Under the pieces are notes generated by a model that saw nothing but the letters and a program-made list of their open reading frames with translations, was not told where the DNA came from and made no database searches. Made by a program: the position numbers and the translations under genes. Shown here piece by piece: positions 24,828 through 37,499 of a stretch of DNA of 64,000 bases (position 1 is the first letter of the stretch; each line of letters begins with the position of its first letter). Where the stretch lies: contig JAKSZT010054304.1 in assembly GCA_026826555.1 (NCBI GenBank), positions 37,560,843 to 37,624,842 of the forward strand, given 5' to 3'. The DNA is from Tolypeutes matacus (Eukaryota; Chordata; Mammalia; Cingulata; Chlamyphoridae).

Positions 24828-26570
24828 AAATTTAAGAGCTTTATTGAGGCATAATTGACATACATTATGCTGCATTATGTTTAAAGTGTGCAATTTATTT
24901 GTTTTTGACACCACAGTCGAAATAATGAATATATCCATCACCCCACAAATGTCTTTGTGTCCCCTTGTAAACTTTTCCTTTCACCATTCCTCTTTCCCTT
25001 CCTTATCAGGCAGCCATTGATAAGTTTTCATTATCTAGGAATTTATATAAATGAAATTTTACATTATGCTTTATTTTTTTAAATCTGCCTTCTTTTAATC
25101 TACTTAATAATTGTGAGATTCAACCATGTTGTGGAACATATCATTAGTTTATTCTTTTATATTCCTGAGTAGTAATCTATTATATGATATACTATAGTTT
25201 GCTTATCCATTCACCTGTTGATGGTTTTGGGTTGTTTCTGTTTAAGGTTATTACAACTAAAGCCACTATGAACATCCAATATCCAGTCTTCTTTGGATTT
25301 GTTTTTATTTCTCTATGTAAAGTCTTAGCAATAGAATAGTTGGGTCATATGGTAGATAAATGTTTAACTTTTTAGGAAACTGCTAGACGGTTTTCTAAAG
25401 TGTTTGTACCATTTTAAATTCCCATCAGTATAAGAGTTCCAATTAATCCACTATCCTTGTCAATGCATGGTATGTCAATCTTTTTTTATTTCAGCCATTC
25501 TAATAGGTGTGGAGTGGTATTTCATTGTGGTTTTAATTTACATTTCATTAATGAATACAGATATTAAATATCTTTCTCTGTTTTTATTTGCCATCAGTAT
25601 ATCTTCCTTGAAGTATCCATTCATATATTTTGTTCCTATTTTAATTGGATTGTGTATTTGTTTTCTTATGATTACATTTTAAGAGTTGATAGATTCTAGA
25701 TTCGAGCCCTTTTTTAGATAAGTAATTTACAAATTTTTTTTTCCAAGTCTGTGGCCTGGCTTTTCATTCTTTTAATGATTTTGATAAATTCAAAATTGGA
25801 AATGTGTTATTTTATGGACTATGGTTTTGTTATCACACCTAAGAAATCAATGACTAATCCAAGGTCATGAAAGTTTGCTTCTATGTTTTCCTCTAGAAAT
25901 TTTATAGCCTTAAGTTTTATGTTTTGGTCTATGACTCAGTTTGAATAATTTTTGCAAATGATGAGTGGTATGGATTGAAGTTCACTATTTTGCATATGGT
26001 TGTTTTATGCATGTGCCATAACTTAAGCTCTTTCGATTATTGTCCTAATAATACTGATGCTGTTGACTAGTTGTGAGAATTTAAGGATATTTGTGTAGAA
26101 TGTTAAACAGACTTATAGTTCCAACACCACTTAGTGAAAAGACTATCATTTCTCCACTAAATTGCCTTTGAACCTTTGTCAAAAATCAGTTGACCATAAG
26201 TGTGGGTCTGTTTCTACACTCTCTGTTTTATTCCATTGATCAATTTGTCTGTCTGGACACAACAATCTCACTGTCTTGATTACTAACAATGTATTATAAG
26301 TCTTGAATTCAGGTAGTAAAAAGTCCTCCAAATATGCATTTCCATTTGAATTTTAGAAGCAGCTTGTCCATTTAAAAAATGCTTGCTAAGATTTGTAATA
26401 TATCTATGGATCAATTTGGGAGAACATAGACATCTTAACAGTATTGAGTCTTACAATCCATGATGATAGTGTATCTTTAGATAGTGTATCTTCATTTCTT
26501 TAGATCTTTTACTTTCTCTTATCAATGTTTCTTAGTTTTAAAGATACAGGACTTGCACATCTTTTGTCAG
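24828..26570 (-). mobile_element. Decayed L1 LINE, 3' UTR and ORF2 3' part
   Basis: Antisense L1: an L1M-type 3' end (TTTATTGAGGCATAATTGAC) followed by 3' UTR landmarks (CCATTCACCTGTTGATGG, GGTGTGGAGTGGTATTTCAT) and ORF2-like sequence up to about 26570 (CCTTTGAACCTTTGTCAAAA, TCAATTTGGGAGAACATAGA). Frames are broken throughout. Confidence 0.8.
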
Positions 26571-27885
26571 ATTTAGCTCTAATTATTTTATATTTTGATG
26601 CTACTCTATGGAGATACAGTAAATGTGTTTCTAAACAGCATGTGTACAGCAGTATTAATAGGTGAAAAATATATAATGCAATGTTTTGTCAATTTGAACT
26701 TCCATTTAAAATATAAATATAAATTTTTTAAAGAATATTGAAGCAGATTCTTATATGAACTGCCAAAAATGCTTTGGCATTGTTCCCAAGTCATTAAGAG
26801 TTATGATTAACATAAGAATGGCTCTAAAAACATCAATCCCTTGTTCAATGCCCTGAAACCTTTTTCACATCATGGCATAATATAAAGTGATAATGTTTGT
26901 GTGGCACGCTAGAATAAACTGGAGAGGAGTTGGGTACATTTATAGGACTTGGAGAAAATACATTCATTACATTGCATTATAAAATTATGATTAAACTGAA
27001 GTAGAAAATATGATAAATTTATTAAATATTAAATATGTTGACATTCCCAAATAAAAGCGCCTATATTTCCAGTACTTTATACCCCATGTTCACCCACACC
27101 GTTTCATATCTAATAGTACTCTAGATCTATGTATCAAAACTGATATATCATTCACAAATAATTTCCTGCCTCTTTTAAAATTCTGTCTTTTATGTGCTTC
27201 TTCTTCTGTGTATTAACTATCAAAGGAATTTAAAAGCTAAAGTATAGAAGTCATAAATTAGGGATAATTTCAGCAGCACTGAACCTGTAAGGTGTTCTTT
27301 TTGGGTGGAAAGTCAGAGGTCTGTAAAATATAGTCAACTACAAAAGGGAAACATAAGCATTGGCACAAACTTATATCAGACATTTTCAGAACGACCTCAG
27401 CAGAGCAGATTAACAGGAAAAGAATTGTACCTTTAGCCTTAGCATCTTAGTTGCTTTAAACAATGAAGAAAAATAGCAAGAACAATAGAAATACAATGTA
27501 TATGGGATAGAATGCTCAAAGAAAACTTGACATTGCTCATTGGCTATTGCATAAGGGTTTCTATCTTCCTGACATTCATATTGGTTATGAGATATTTAAA
27601 TATTATTTCCAAGTAGATCCATTTAATTCAGGTAACTCTCCTTAACAATATTTTAATTCTGTGATGAAACTAAAAGCTTTATAAAATTAAGAAAGAGAAG
27701 ATTTATTTTTAAAGGATTGACTATACAGTGGAAAAGATTATATATAATTTACTAGAGCGTGAATTTACAAATTGCATTCAGGGATTATCACAGTGCACTT
27801 TTGTTAGAAGTTGTTTCTTCACTGGGCTTTTCTTGATTAATTACTTTATACCTGAATACAGCTCAGATAGAAGTATCTATTCTTG
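26571..27885. other. Unassigned tract
   Basis: AT-rich, with no gene or repeat that I can name. Confidence 0.5.
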
Positions 27886-28640
27886 AATTTTTTTTTCACA
27901 GCTTTATTGTGTTATACTACAGATAACATACAATTCACCCATTTAAGGTGTACAATTCAATGATTTTAGGTATATTCACAGATATGTGCAATCATCACCA
28001 CAGTCAAATTTAGTACGTTTTCATCATTTCGAAAAGAAACCCTGTGGGGAGCAGATGTGGCTCAAGCAGTTGAGTGCCTGCATCCCACATGGGAGGTCCC
28101 GGGTTCAGTTCCCTATGCCTCCTAAAGAAGACAAACAAACAACAAGCAGGCAAGGAGCAAAAACAATGAGCAAGACAATGAGCAAACAATGAACAAAAAT
28201 AAAAAGAGCAGGGAGCAGATATGGCACAATCAGTTTAGTGCACACCTCCCACATGGGACGTCCCAGGTTTGGTTCCTGATGTCTCCTAAATTGAAATCAG
28301 ACAACAAGCAGACAATGAGCAAAAAACAACAATGAGCAAAAACAATGAGCAAAACAGATGAGGGAGCCATCTCAGGGGTGAGGGGGGAGAAACCCTGGGG
28401 AAGTGAATGTAGCACAAGTGGTTGTGCACCTGCTTCCTATGTATGAGGTCCTGATTTCAATACCCAGTACCTCCTAAAAAAAAAAAAAAGAAACCTTGTA
28501 ACTTTATAGCATCCCCTGTCCCCCCACCCCTGCCCAGTCCTAAGCAATTACTAATCTACTGTCACTAAATATTGTTCTTTTCTGGACTTTCTTGTGAATG
28601 GAATAATAAAATATGTTATCTTTTGTTACTGTTAAATTTA
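27886..28640 (-). mobile_element. L1 LINE 3' UTR fragment, SINE-invaded
   Basis: An antisense L1 3' end: T-run, then CAGCTTTATTGTGTTATACT and AATCATCACCACAGTCAAAT, interrupted by a SINE trimer at 28046-28487, then resuming at AACTTTATAGCATCCCCTG. It abuts the ORF2 fragment at 28640. Whether they are one L1 with an internal deletion or two copies is open. Confidence 0.75.
28046..28487 (+). mobile_element. DAS-type SINE, trimer
   Basis: Three tRNA-like heads in tandem, at about 28047 (GGGAGCAGATGTGGCTCAAG), 28210 (GGGAGCAGATATGGCACAAT) and 28397 (GGGGAAGTGAATGTAGCACA). The linkers are rich in AACAATGAGCAAA. It ends in an A-run. Target copies AAAAGAAACCCTGT (28032-28045) and AAAAGAAACCTTGT (28486-28499) bracket all three heads, so the trimer inserted as one unit. 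Confidence 0.9.
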
Positions 28641-30767
28641 TTCCTTAATATTTTATTCTTTTTGATACTACTGTATATGGAATTGTTTTAGTGTATTGTA
28701 TCTTGATTTTCATTCATCTCAGAGTATTTTATGATTTTTCTTTTGCTTTCATCTTTGATCCATTGTTTCTTCTAAAGTATACTGTTTAATTTCCAAATTA
28801 TTTGTGAGTTTCCCAAATTATTCCTTGTTATTGATTTCTAATTCCATTCCATTGTGGTTGGAGAACATAATTTGCATTATTTCTATGATTTTAAATTTAT
28901 TGATGTATGTTTTATGGCCTAGCATATGCTCTGTCTTAAAGAATGTTCCATGTGCACTTGAGAAGAATGTATATTCTGTTGTTGCTGAGTGGAGTGTTAT
29001 ACAGAGGTCTAGTAGTTCTAGTTGGTTTATAGTGTTGTTCAAGTATTTTATTTCCAAGTGTGATATTCTACTTAGTTGTTCTATACATTATTGAAGTGAG
29101 ATACTGAACTCTTCACCATTTTTCTTGAATTATCTCTTTCCCTTCCATATCTGTCAGTTTTTGCATCATGTATTTTGGTGCTGTTATTAGCTGCTTTATA
29201 AAAGCAGCTATAATATATAATTATTTTATCTTCCTGATGATTTGATTCTTTTGTCATAAAAATATTCCTCTTTATCTCTAGTAACATTTTTGTTTTAAAG
29301 TCTATTTTGTCTGATATTGAGAAAACCATTCCATCCTTCCAATAGTAGCTGTTTGCATTACCTATCATTTCCCATCCTTTTACTTTCGATCTATGTATTT
29401 CTTTGAATCTAAAACGTGTCTCTTGTACGCAGCATATCATGTGATCAAGGTTTTTCATCCAGGTGACATTCTTTCTCTTGATTGGATTGTTATATCCAGT
29501 CACATTTAATCTTATTATTGATATAGTTGCATTTACATCTGCCATTTTACTCTTTGGGGTATAATTGGTATGCATATTACATTTATTAAAATAACAAACC
29601 CAACAATATGTTATTATAATTATTACTCTACTATCTGTCATCATTTCCTTAGCCCATTACTGCTTTTTTTCTCTCCCACCTCCTTCGTGATGTTATTGGC
29701 AAATATATTAAACACATATTTATTTATATATAACATTTATAGGTCCAACAATGCATTCTGTACATATCATTTTATATAATTGATTTTATATTAGATAAGA
29801 GAAGAAAGGAAAAATATGCATTTATAGTGTCTTTTATAATTACATACTTATATTTAACACATTCTTTGTTTTTTTTCATGTGTATTTGAATTACTGTTTG
29901 GGGTGACTTTCTTTTAGTCCGAAGAATTCCTTTAATATGCCTTGTAAGGTGGGTCTGCTAGCAGAAAATTTTCTTAGTTGTTCTTTATTTGGGAAAACCT
30001 TTATTTCACCTCCATTCTTGTTTGACTTGTTCTTTGAGCCTTTTCAATACATTATCCCCCTGACTTCTGCCTTCCACTGTTTCTACTGAAACTTAAATTG
30101 ATCATTCTAATAGGGTTCCCTTATAAGTGGCATCTCATTCTTCCTTTGCTGCTTTCAGATCTTCTCTTTGTTTTTGACTTTCAGCATTTGAACTATGATG
30201 TATTTATTTGTAGGTTTCTTTGCATTTATCTTGCTTAGAATCTATTGAGCTTCCTGGATATAAGGGATTTTATTGTTCAATAAATTTGTTAATTTTTCAA
30301 TCATTATTTCTTCAAATATTTTTCTTCACTTTTCTCTCTCTCTTCTTATTCTGACACTGTCATTATGTGTATGTTGGTGCACTTAGTGGTGGACCTCATT
30401 TGTCTGAGGCTCTGTTCATTTTTTAAATTTCCTTTTATCTTTATTCTTAGACTTGCATAATCTCTATCCATCTATCTTCAAGTATGTTAATTCCTTCTTC
30501 TGCCAGCTCAAATCTACTGTTTAGCCGATCTAGTGAATTTTTTTATTTCAGTTTTTTACTTTTCAACTCCAGAATTTCCATTTGGTTCTCTCTTTTCAAA
30601 AAATATAATTTCTGTCTCTTTTTTGATATTCTATATTTGGTATGATTTTATCATACCTTCCTTTACTTCTTTAATCATGCTTTCCTTTACTTCTATGAAC
30701 ATATTTATAATGGCTACTTTGAATATTTTTTTCTATTAAATGGATATCTAGTCACTCTCAAAGGCAA

Positions 30768-30993
30768 ATTTTTTTTTTTTTGAGGTTCCGGGGGTCGGGG
30801 ATTGAACCTGGGACCTTGTGTGTGGGAAGCCAGCACTCAACCACTGAGCCATGGTGGCTTCCCTGAGTTGGTTTTTACATATGTTTTGCTTGTTGTTCAT
30901 TTTTTTGTTTATTCAAGAGACACCAGGAACCAAACCTGGGACCTCCCATGTGAGAGGTGGGTGCTCAACCACTTGAGCCACATCTGCACCCTT
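30768..30993 (-). mobile_element. DAS-type SINE, dimer
   Basis: An antisense SINE with heads marked GGGGATTGAACCTGGGACCT (30797) and CCAAACCTGGGACCTCCCAT (30931). It is bounded by AAAGGCAA at 30760-30767 and again at 30994-31001. Confidence 0.85.
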
Positions 30994-31001
30994 AAAGGCA
31001 A

Positions 31002-31307
31002 TTTTTCTAAAAAAAGTATTTATTCCCCACCCCCCCGCCCTTTGCCACTTGCACTTGCCGCTGCTCTCTGTGTCCACTTGCTGAGCGTTCTGTGTCTGCT
31101 TGTCTTCTCTTCTCGTCTTCTCTTTAGGAGGCACTGGGAATCAATCCTGGGGCTTTCCGACATGGGAGAGAGGCACTCAATCACCTGAGCCTCCTCAGCT
31201 CCCTGATTTGTTGTGTCTCTCATTGTCTTTTTTCTCTGTGTCTCTTTTTTTGTTGCGTCATCTTGTTGTGTCAGCTCTCCACGCAGGTTGACAGCTCTCA
31301 GCATGGG
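31002..31307 (-). mobile_element. DAS-type SINE, head-truncated
   Basis: An antisense copy of the same subfamily as 11905-12320 (shared spacer TTGTTGTGTCTCTCATTGTC). One tRNA-like module is present (GGAGGCACTGGGAATCAATC at 31128). The copy stops before the other, so it is truncated at the 5' end of the SINE. AAAGGCAA at 31308-31315 closes it. Confidence 0.8.
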
Positions 31308-31726
31308 AAAGGCAATTTTTGTTGCCCACTTTTCTTTTTTCCAGCCTATGGGTCATATTTGCTACAATATATTGTAGCAATTCTGCTCTCCATCTCCCTC
31401 TAGATCTTATTATTATTATTTGCTTGTTTATGTATTTAATGACTGCCTGTGTTCTTTTAATGAAGTCTACCCTAACTTTCCCCCAAATCCCCTAGCAGTG
31501 TTAAGCCTCTGATGTTTTTCTTCAGGTAGACACAGTTTTGGATATTCTCAGTCACTATGGAACAGCAGTAGAAGTAACTGGGCTTCCTTCCACTCTTTCC
31601 TTGATCACATCCAGCTGTTAAACTCCAGCAATTGCTGGTAGATTGCTCTATTGTTTCCAACAATGCCCTGTGGCATAAATTTCTCTAAAACGAATCCAGT
31701 CAAATTGTAGAGTTTTTCTTGGAATA

Positions 31727-32012
31727 GTTTTTTTGGGTGTGTGTTTGTTTTCTGTTTGTCTTCTGTTTGTTTTTTTGTTTGTTTTTTTAGGTACCAGGTG
31801 CTGGGGCTTGAACCCTGGACCTCATATGTGTGAAGCCAGTACTCAACTACTTAGCCACATCAGCTTCCCTAAGTTGTTTTTTTTTTTTTGTATATATATA
31901 TATTTTTTTTTTGCTTGTTGTTTGTTTTTGTTTTTCAGGAGGCACTAGAGATCCAACCTGGGACCTCCCATGTGGAAGGTGGGTGCTCAACCCCTTGGGC
32001 CACATCTGCTCC
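31727..32012 (-). mobile_element. DAS-type SINE, dimer
   Basis: Two antisense heads (GGGGCTTGAACCCTGGACCT near 31802; GGAGGCACTAGAGATCCAAC near 31939) separated by a T-run and a short TA repeat. Target copies TGGAATA at 31720-31726 and 32013-32019. Confidence 0.85.
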
Positions 32013-32945
32013 TGGAATATTTTCTGAGGTTAGTGTTTTATATTTGTTCTGACCCCGGAGGGGTTTCTCCCAGCAGTCTTACTCACCAATTCTCTCCTCC
32101 AAGCAGTGCTAAAGTCTATAATGTACCTTCTTTAGGTCCATGGATCTCCTCCCATTTGTCTTTCACCACAGTCTCCACAGTGATGCTTAAATTTCTCCAC
32201 CTGCTGCTGCAAATGCAGTCAGTTCCTTGGAGAAGAGATTAAAAGCCGTCTGTTTGAGGACCTGTTTCTCCGAAGAAAAATCTCTGAGCCAAGGCTCTCA
32301 AGCTAGAGTGGGGATAATGGCAAGCAACATTATCTCTCAGTGACACCCCCACAGTAGCAGCTGAGTTCTTGGTGGAAGGAAGTGAAGTTGCTTGAGGTCC
32401 TACTGGCTTGCCTATCCTGGCATGAAACCACCACCTCAAGAGGAAGAAAAGGGTTTTTAGGGGCCCAGTATTCTCATTTGTGCCATGACCAAGGTAGAAC
32501 TTCCATTCCATAAGTGGAGGATGGAGCCCTGGTCTCTCAACTACACTCTCCCAGGACTTCCCCTCAGTAATAGCCAGCTGTGGCAGGATGAGAAACACTG
32601 GGTTCTGCTCCTTCCAAGAAGAAAGCCCTCCAGCAGAGATCTGGGGTGAAACAGAGCCCTGTGTTCTTGACAGCAGTTTGGAGTGTAGTTTTCACTTTAT
32701 TGAACTGGGAGGGGGCAGTGATTTATCAGTCTTGGTTGAAATACCACAGAGTCTCACCTTTCTTATCGAATTTTCATGGCTATTCTCCAATATATGTTTA
32801 TTTATTTGTTGTTTGCTCATGGGATCATTTCTATAGGCTTTAAATTATTGGGGTTTTTTTGTTTGTTTGTTTTAAGGTATTTTTTTTAGTTTTTCTGGGG
32901 AATGAGTCAGCAGCAGAGCTCCTCATACTGTCATGCTGAAGTTAA

Positions 32946-34030
32946 TCTACTCATACTTGAAATTCAATAGAAACAAAAATTAATATGTTAATTTTACCGG
33001 TTTAAAGTTAGTTATTTCTTTGCATAAGTATAATTAAATTAATATTGGTCATTAGCTCAAAAAGTAAAATAAAATAAAAATCATCAGTTTCCTACCCCAT
33101 AGCCCTCTATTCAGACTCTTACTCTCAAATGGTAACAACTTTCAACTCTTCTAGCTGTTTCTTCTGGTATTTACTTCTATATTTATAAATATCAATTTGC
33201 AACTTATTATTATTTTCAGTTTGAGCTTTTATGTATTTATTAAGTAAAATGAGAATCCTCCAGTCTTCTTATACTCACCCTTCATATCACTCTAATTAAA
33301 TCTAAATTTTTATTTTTAGACAATTTAAATATTACTTTTATCTGAACCACATGCTTTAAATGTACTTTAAATACATTTCCATTTGATGACTTTTGTTATC
33401 CTTGGCGTTATTAATTTCATTTTATCTGTTTACTTAGTTTTCCCTTTATTCCTTTGGGAACATTGAGGTAATGTTTAGAATTGCAGTGCTCTTGAAACAT
33501 GGTTTTAAAACTACTTGATAAAGATGAGAACAGGAAGACAGGATCCTTGGATCTTCAATAGCATACTTGAGCAGTTACAACAAACCCAGACTACCACATC
33601 TGGGCTTCTTATTACTAGGAATAATCAACTTGTTACTTCGTTAAGCTACTATTTGCCAGTGTTTCTTAAGTGACACAGTCTTTTTCTCTAGGTGGTAAAC
33701 AGTGTCCATGTATTAATGAACATCTCTACCTTGGAAAACCCAAAAGGAAAGGAAAGCTGTGAGTCCTAAAATTTATTCTTACATATTATTTTCTCTAAAA
33801 GTAAATACTCGCTTTTAAAATCATGATGGAATTGCACTTCCTTAAACTTCAGAGTCCCAACTCTGCTTTCAACTTCTCACGTTTGCCTTTTTAAATCGTC
33901 TCTTATTGTTAAGGTAATCATACATCTCAGATCAAATGCCACTAGTTACTCCTTCTAGGAATCTCTTTTGAATTCTCCATATAGTAGTGACTAATCAACA
34001 CACTTCAAAAGCGTTTAACAACCCTTTCAG
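32946..34030 (-). mobile_element. Old LINE relics (L2-like at 33820-34030, rest uncertain)
   Basis: 33820-34030 has the antisense L2 pattern (ATCTCAGATCAAATGCCACT, then CTCCTTCTAGGAATCTCTTT). 33060-33450 may be another old LINE piece (CAAATGGTAACAACTTTCAA), but I am not sure of the family. Confidence 0.45.
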
Positions 34031-34964
34031 AATATACTATAAATAGAGGGACTCAGGATAAAATAATAATGAATATGTGTCTGGAAAAGATATCAACAAT
34101 AATTTTACTATGACAACATGTCATTCACTCCTATTAAATAAAAAGAAAATACATTCTCTAAGCAAACATGCCATATTAATTCTTGTACATTAAAAGGGCT
34201 AAAACATATTTGCAACACTTCATTGATTACATGGTTAATTGGAACTTCAAGAAAAATTACATTGAAATATTGCTTAGTTTCCTGAAATCATTGATGTTAG
34301 AAACAAATACTCAGAAAGGGAATTGCGTGGTTATGTTTGCATTAGACAGCTAGTCCCAGGGGCACTGTAAACATCAAGAAGTACCATTTTTGTCACGCTA
34401 GTGTTACCTTTCACTGTAGGAAAGACATCTGACAAACAAAGGCTCCATGCTAGAATACACAAACTCCCTAGATACCTTGGGCTTTCAGTTATCTTAATCC
34501 AGTATGTTGGATTTCAGAAGAGTTCCAATGAATCAGAAAAGCTATGGGGGGTTGTTTTCTCCATACACACTGAAAAAACAAGCACAAACACTGAACAAAT
34601 TACTGCAAATTTGAAGAGGCTTAGGTAATTTTCCATCCATCCTTATTTTTGTTTAAACAACATTTTTATACTCAAGTGAAATAAGTTCTGGAATTCTTAA
34701 CTCATTTTTGAAGTTGGACCACATCACAACACAAATAAATCTGTTTTTAATTAGTTTTGATTTAATGCACATGATGATATTCGGGGAAAAGTGTGATTTT
34801 GTTACAGTAGAGATTAAAGCTGATGTTTTTCCTTTGATACAATTCAGAAAGTAAAAGAAATTTAAATGAGATTTGTAGAAGTGAGTTCTCAGCCATCTTT
34901 CAGCTGACACCATCACCAACACCTTAATCTAAGTTGCCATAATCTTTTCTTGGGTTAAGAAAAT
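34031..34964. other. Unassigned tract
   Basis: No recognised repeat or gene. The 75-codon forward frame (34401-34628) and the 89-codon reverse frame (34653-34922) lack known motifs. Confidence 0.5.
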
Positions 34965-35500
34965 GGCCTCAAAATTTCCTTCTCACAAATTTCTTCTAAT
35001 CAATTTTTCATTCAATGGTAAATTTTCAAAATGCAAAACTAATCATGTCACTCTTCATCTTAAAAACTCCAGTGGCTTCATATTGTTTTTAGAGTCAAAA
35101 ATCTAAATCTTTTCATATGATTTCTATGATACTACTATAATAGCACTCTGTTTCAAAATTATCACTTCTTCACAATATGAATCTTCATGCATCATATTCT
35201 ATTCTCTTTGCTTGGACAAAAGTCCCAGCTTCAATGTCCCATACTCAAGGAAATCTTTTTTAACCTCTGAAACTCAGCAGTTCCCCTATTACATGGATTG
35301 CAATGTCCTCTAATTCTCTTTTGTAGTTTTTGGACCAGTCAGGAATACAAAACTCATTTTATATTTCCTTGTCCAATACCTGTAATACTTGCTAAAATTT
35401 AATTTCCATGAGACCAGGTTTATATCCATTTTGTTCATCATTGGATCATCATCCTCCCTGCATAGTAAGAGTTCAATAAATATTTCTTGAATAAACAAAT
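34965..35500 (-). mobile_element. L2 LINE relic
   Basis: Antisense L2 3' region: AACTCCAGTGGCTTCATATT, CAAAAGTCCCAGCTTCAATG and a closing AGAGTTCAATAAATATTTCT, in the expected order. No open frame. Confidence 0.75.
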
Positions 35501-35946
35501 TAATAATGTTCCCAATCCAGACATTGCCTTGCCAGAAAATATAATACTATACTAACTTGTAAATACTATTATAATGCACCAAAGAGCTCTGTCATAAAGA
35601 AGTTAGGATGCACATAGTGTGCAATTATTAGTGTGCAAGTTATATGCTTGCCACTTTTACCACCATCTAAAAAAAATGCTTGAATGGAGTGAGCAACAAT
35701 AAAATCAATAAAGGAACAATCTTGAATGCTATATAATTTTGTAAAAAAAAAAAAAAAAGATTCATAATAATCAGTTCCTTATAATCAGTTACAAAATGAT
35801 GTAAGTTGCAATACATCTCATGAAATTATAATTTAGGACCAGCAGAGTAGATTACAAATGCCTTAAAATAACTTGTAGACTAAATTTTGTTTCAAAACCT
35901 TTAATAATTATTATTTTAAGCTCTTTGGAAAACATTTAAATTTGTC
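35501..35946. other. Unassigned tract
   Basis: AT-rich, with an A-run at 35743-35758. Nothing else recognised. Confidence 0.5.
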
Positions 35947-35956
35947 CTTAATTCTT

Positions 35957-36376
35957 CCCACCTCCCCCAGAGATGGCTCCCTCATTTGTTTTGCTCGTTG
36001 TTTTTGCTCATTGTCTGTGTTCGTTGTCTGTTTGTTTTTTGTTTAGGAGCACCAGGCACCAAACCTGGGACCTACCATGTGGGAGGCAGACACTCAACTG
36101 CTTGAGCCACATCAGATCCCTCTTCGTTTTTTTTTTTTTTTTTTTTTGGTTTTGCTCATTTCTGCTCGTTGTTTTACTCATTGTCTTTTTTTGTTTGTTT
36201 GTTTTGTTGTTGTTGTTCATTGTCTTTATCATTTTTTTTTTCTCATTGCCTGCTCGTTGTTTTTGCTTGTTGTCTGCTTGTTATTTGTTTGTCTTATATG
36301 GAGGCACTGGGAACCGAACCTGGGACCCCTCATATGGGAGGCGAGTACTCAATTGCTTGAGCCATATCCACTCCCT
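35957..36376 (-). mobile_element. DAS-type SINE, dimer
   Basis: Antisense heads near 36048 (CACCAGGCACCAAACCTGGG) and 36302 (GGCACTGGGAACCGAACCTG), with long TTTGCTCATTGT-type linkers and a T-run between. Exact 10-bp target copies CTTAATTCTT flank it at 35947-35956 and 36377-36386. The 141- and 111-codon forward frames across it are SINE shadows. Confidence 0.9.
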
Positions 36377-36386
36377 CTTAATTCTT

Positions 36387-37499
36387 TATTGCTTTTAGGT
36401 AAGAAAAGTTGATGAAGGTGACAATATTGTAATTAACCTGTAATTTATTTCAATTTGATTTCATCTAAAATTGGGAGTAGGGAATAATATTTGTCTTCTC
36501 TAAGAACCACTGCCCTTGAATCCACAAATATAAGAGGAGGGAAGAAGGCTAGAAGATAATGACGGTCCTTGCCAACCTATTACATCATTCAAAAACAACT
36601 CAGGGCAGAACACAGCAACTGCTTGAGATATTTTAAGCAAAAGCGACTTAACACAAAGAATTGGATGTTACAAAATTGCTGTAATGTTGAAGGTATCCAG
36701 GAATGAATACCATGAGTCTACAGAAATGACCCACCCAAGCAACATCTGAGGCTGCCATCGTAGGCATGGATTCAAGGACACAGAACTACATCTACAACTG
36801 AGGAATTTGGGAAAATGAATAAATATGCTACTGATGTTATGCAGCCACCATGACCACCTCTGTACCCACAGGAGGCTGGAGACTGGCCAATGGAAAACTA
36901 CTATAGAAAAAACTCAAATTTCCACAACTTTGCTTACCAGAAGAAAGGGTCAAAATGACCAGATGGATAGCCTCTGCCTCTTTCTTATGATGTGAGGACA
37001 TATAACAAAGAAAGAATAAGGAGTTCCAGATAAAAATTGTAAGATCCATTTTAACAATATAATGAACTATTATTCTTTCTCTTTGTAATATAAATATTTG
37101 TTCAGTGATAGAATGGAGGGGTTACTGCACACACACACACACACCCATATATATACATATATATCATAGAAATAATGGAATAATAAGGAAAAACATGAGT
37201 CTGAGTAAATTGTTTGCATTATTGCTGAATAGTTTCATATTTCTAGGTAAATACAATATATTCTCACTTGTGAGATATTATTTCAAGGTTCAAAAGTTTG
37301 GAAGAAAAAAAATAACAGACTCAGCTCAGCCGCTTAGTAGAAAGCAATAGTGGTAAAAAGGATTTTAGTCTTAGTTGTATTTTCTTTTTTATTGTTTGGT
37401 TATGATCTTCCTTTTTTTCACCTTTAAAAACTAATCCATTAATCTATTAGTTATGTGGCTTAAATCTATGTATTAGGCTTGACAAGATGAAAAATGCTT
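36387..37499. other. Unassigned tract with (CA)n/(TA)n
   Basis: 36600-37050 looks like a decayed repeat but I cannot name it. A short ACACAC run at about 37129-37144 passes into ATATATACATATATAT. Confidence 0.5.

Larger units (their letters stand above)
28641..32945 (-). mobile_element. L1 LINE: 5' UTR, ORF1-like and ORF2 endonuclease region
   Basis: Antisense L1 with its 5' end near 32945. From there downwards: a GC-richer 5' UTR-like part (about 31320-32945), an ORF1-like part (about 29900-30760), and the start of ORF2. The reverse frame 29081-29644 (187 codons) preserves L1 endonuclease landmarks: ICCVQETRFRFKEIHR, KVKGWEMIGNA and SDKIDFKTK. The start has drifted from the usual ORF2 form and the catalytic domain is truncated after about 190 residues. 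The body stops abruptly at 28640. Three antisense SINE insertions split it (30768-30993, 31002-31307 and 31727-32012). It cannot be active. Confidence 0.8.
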
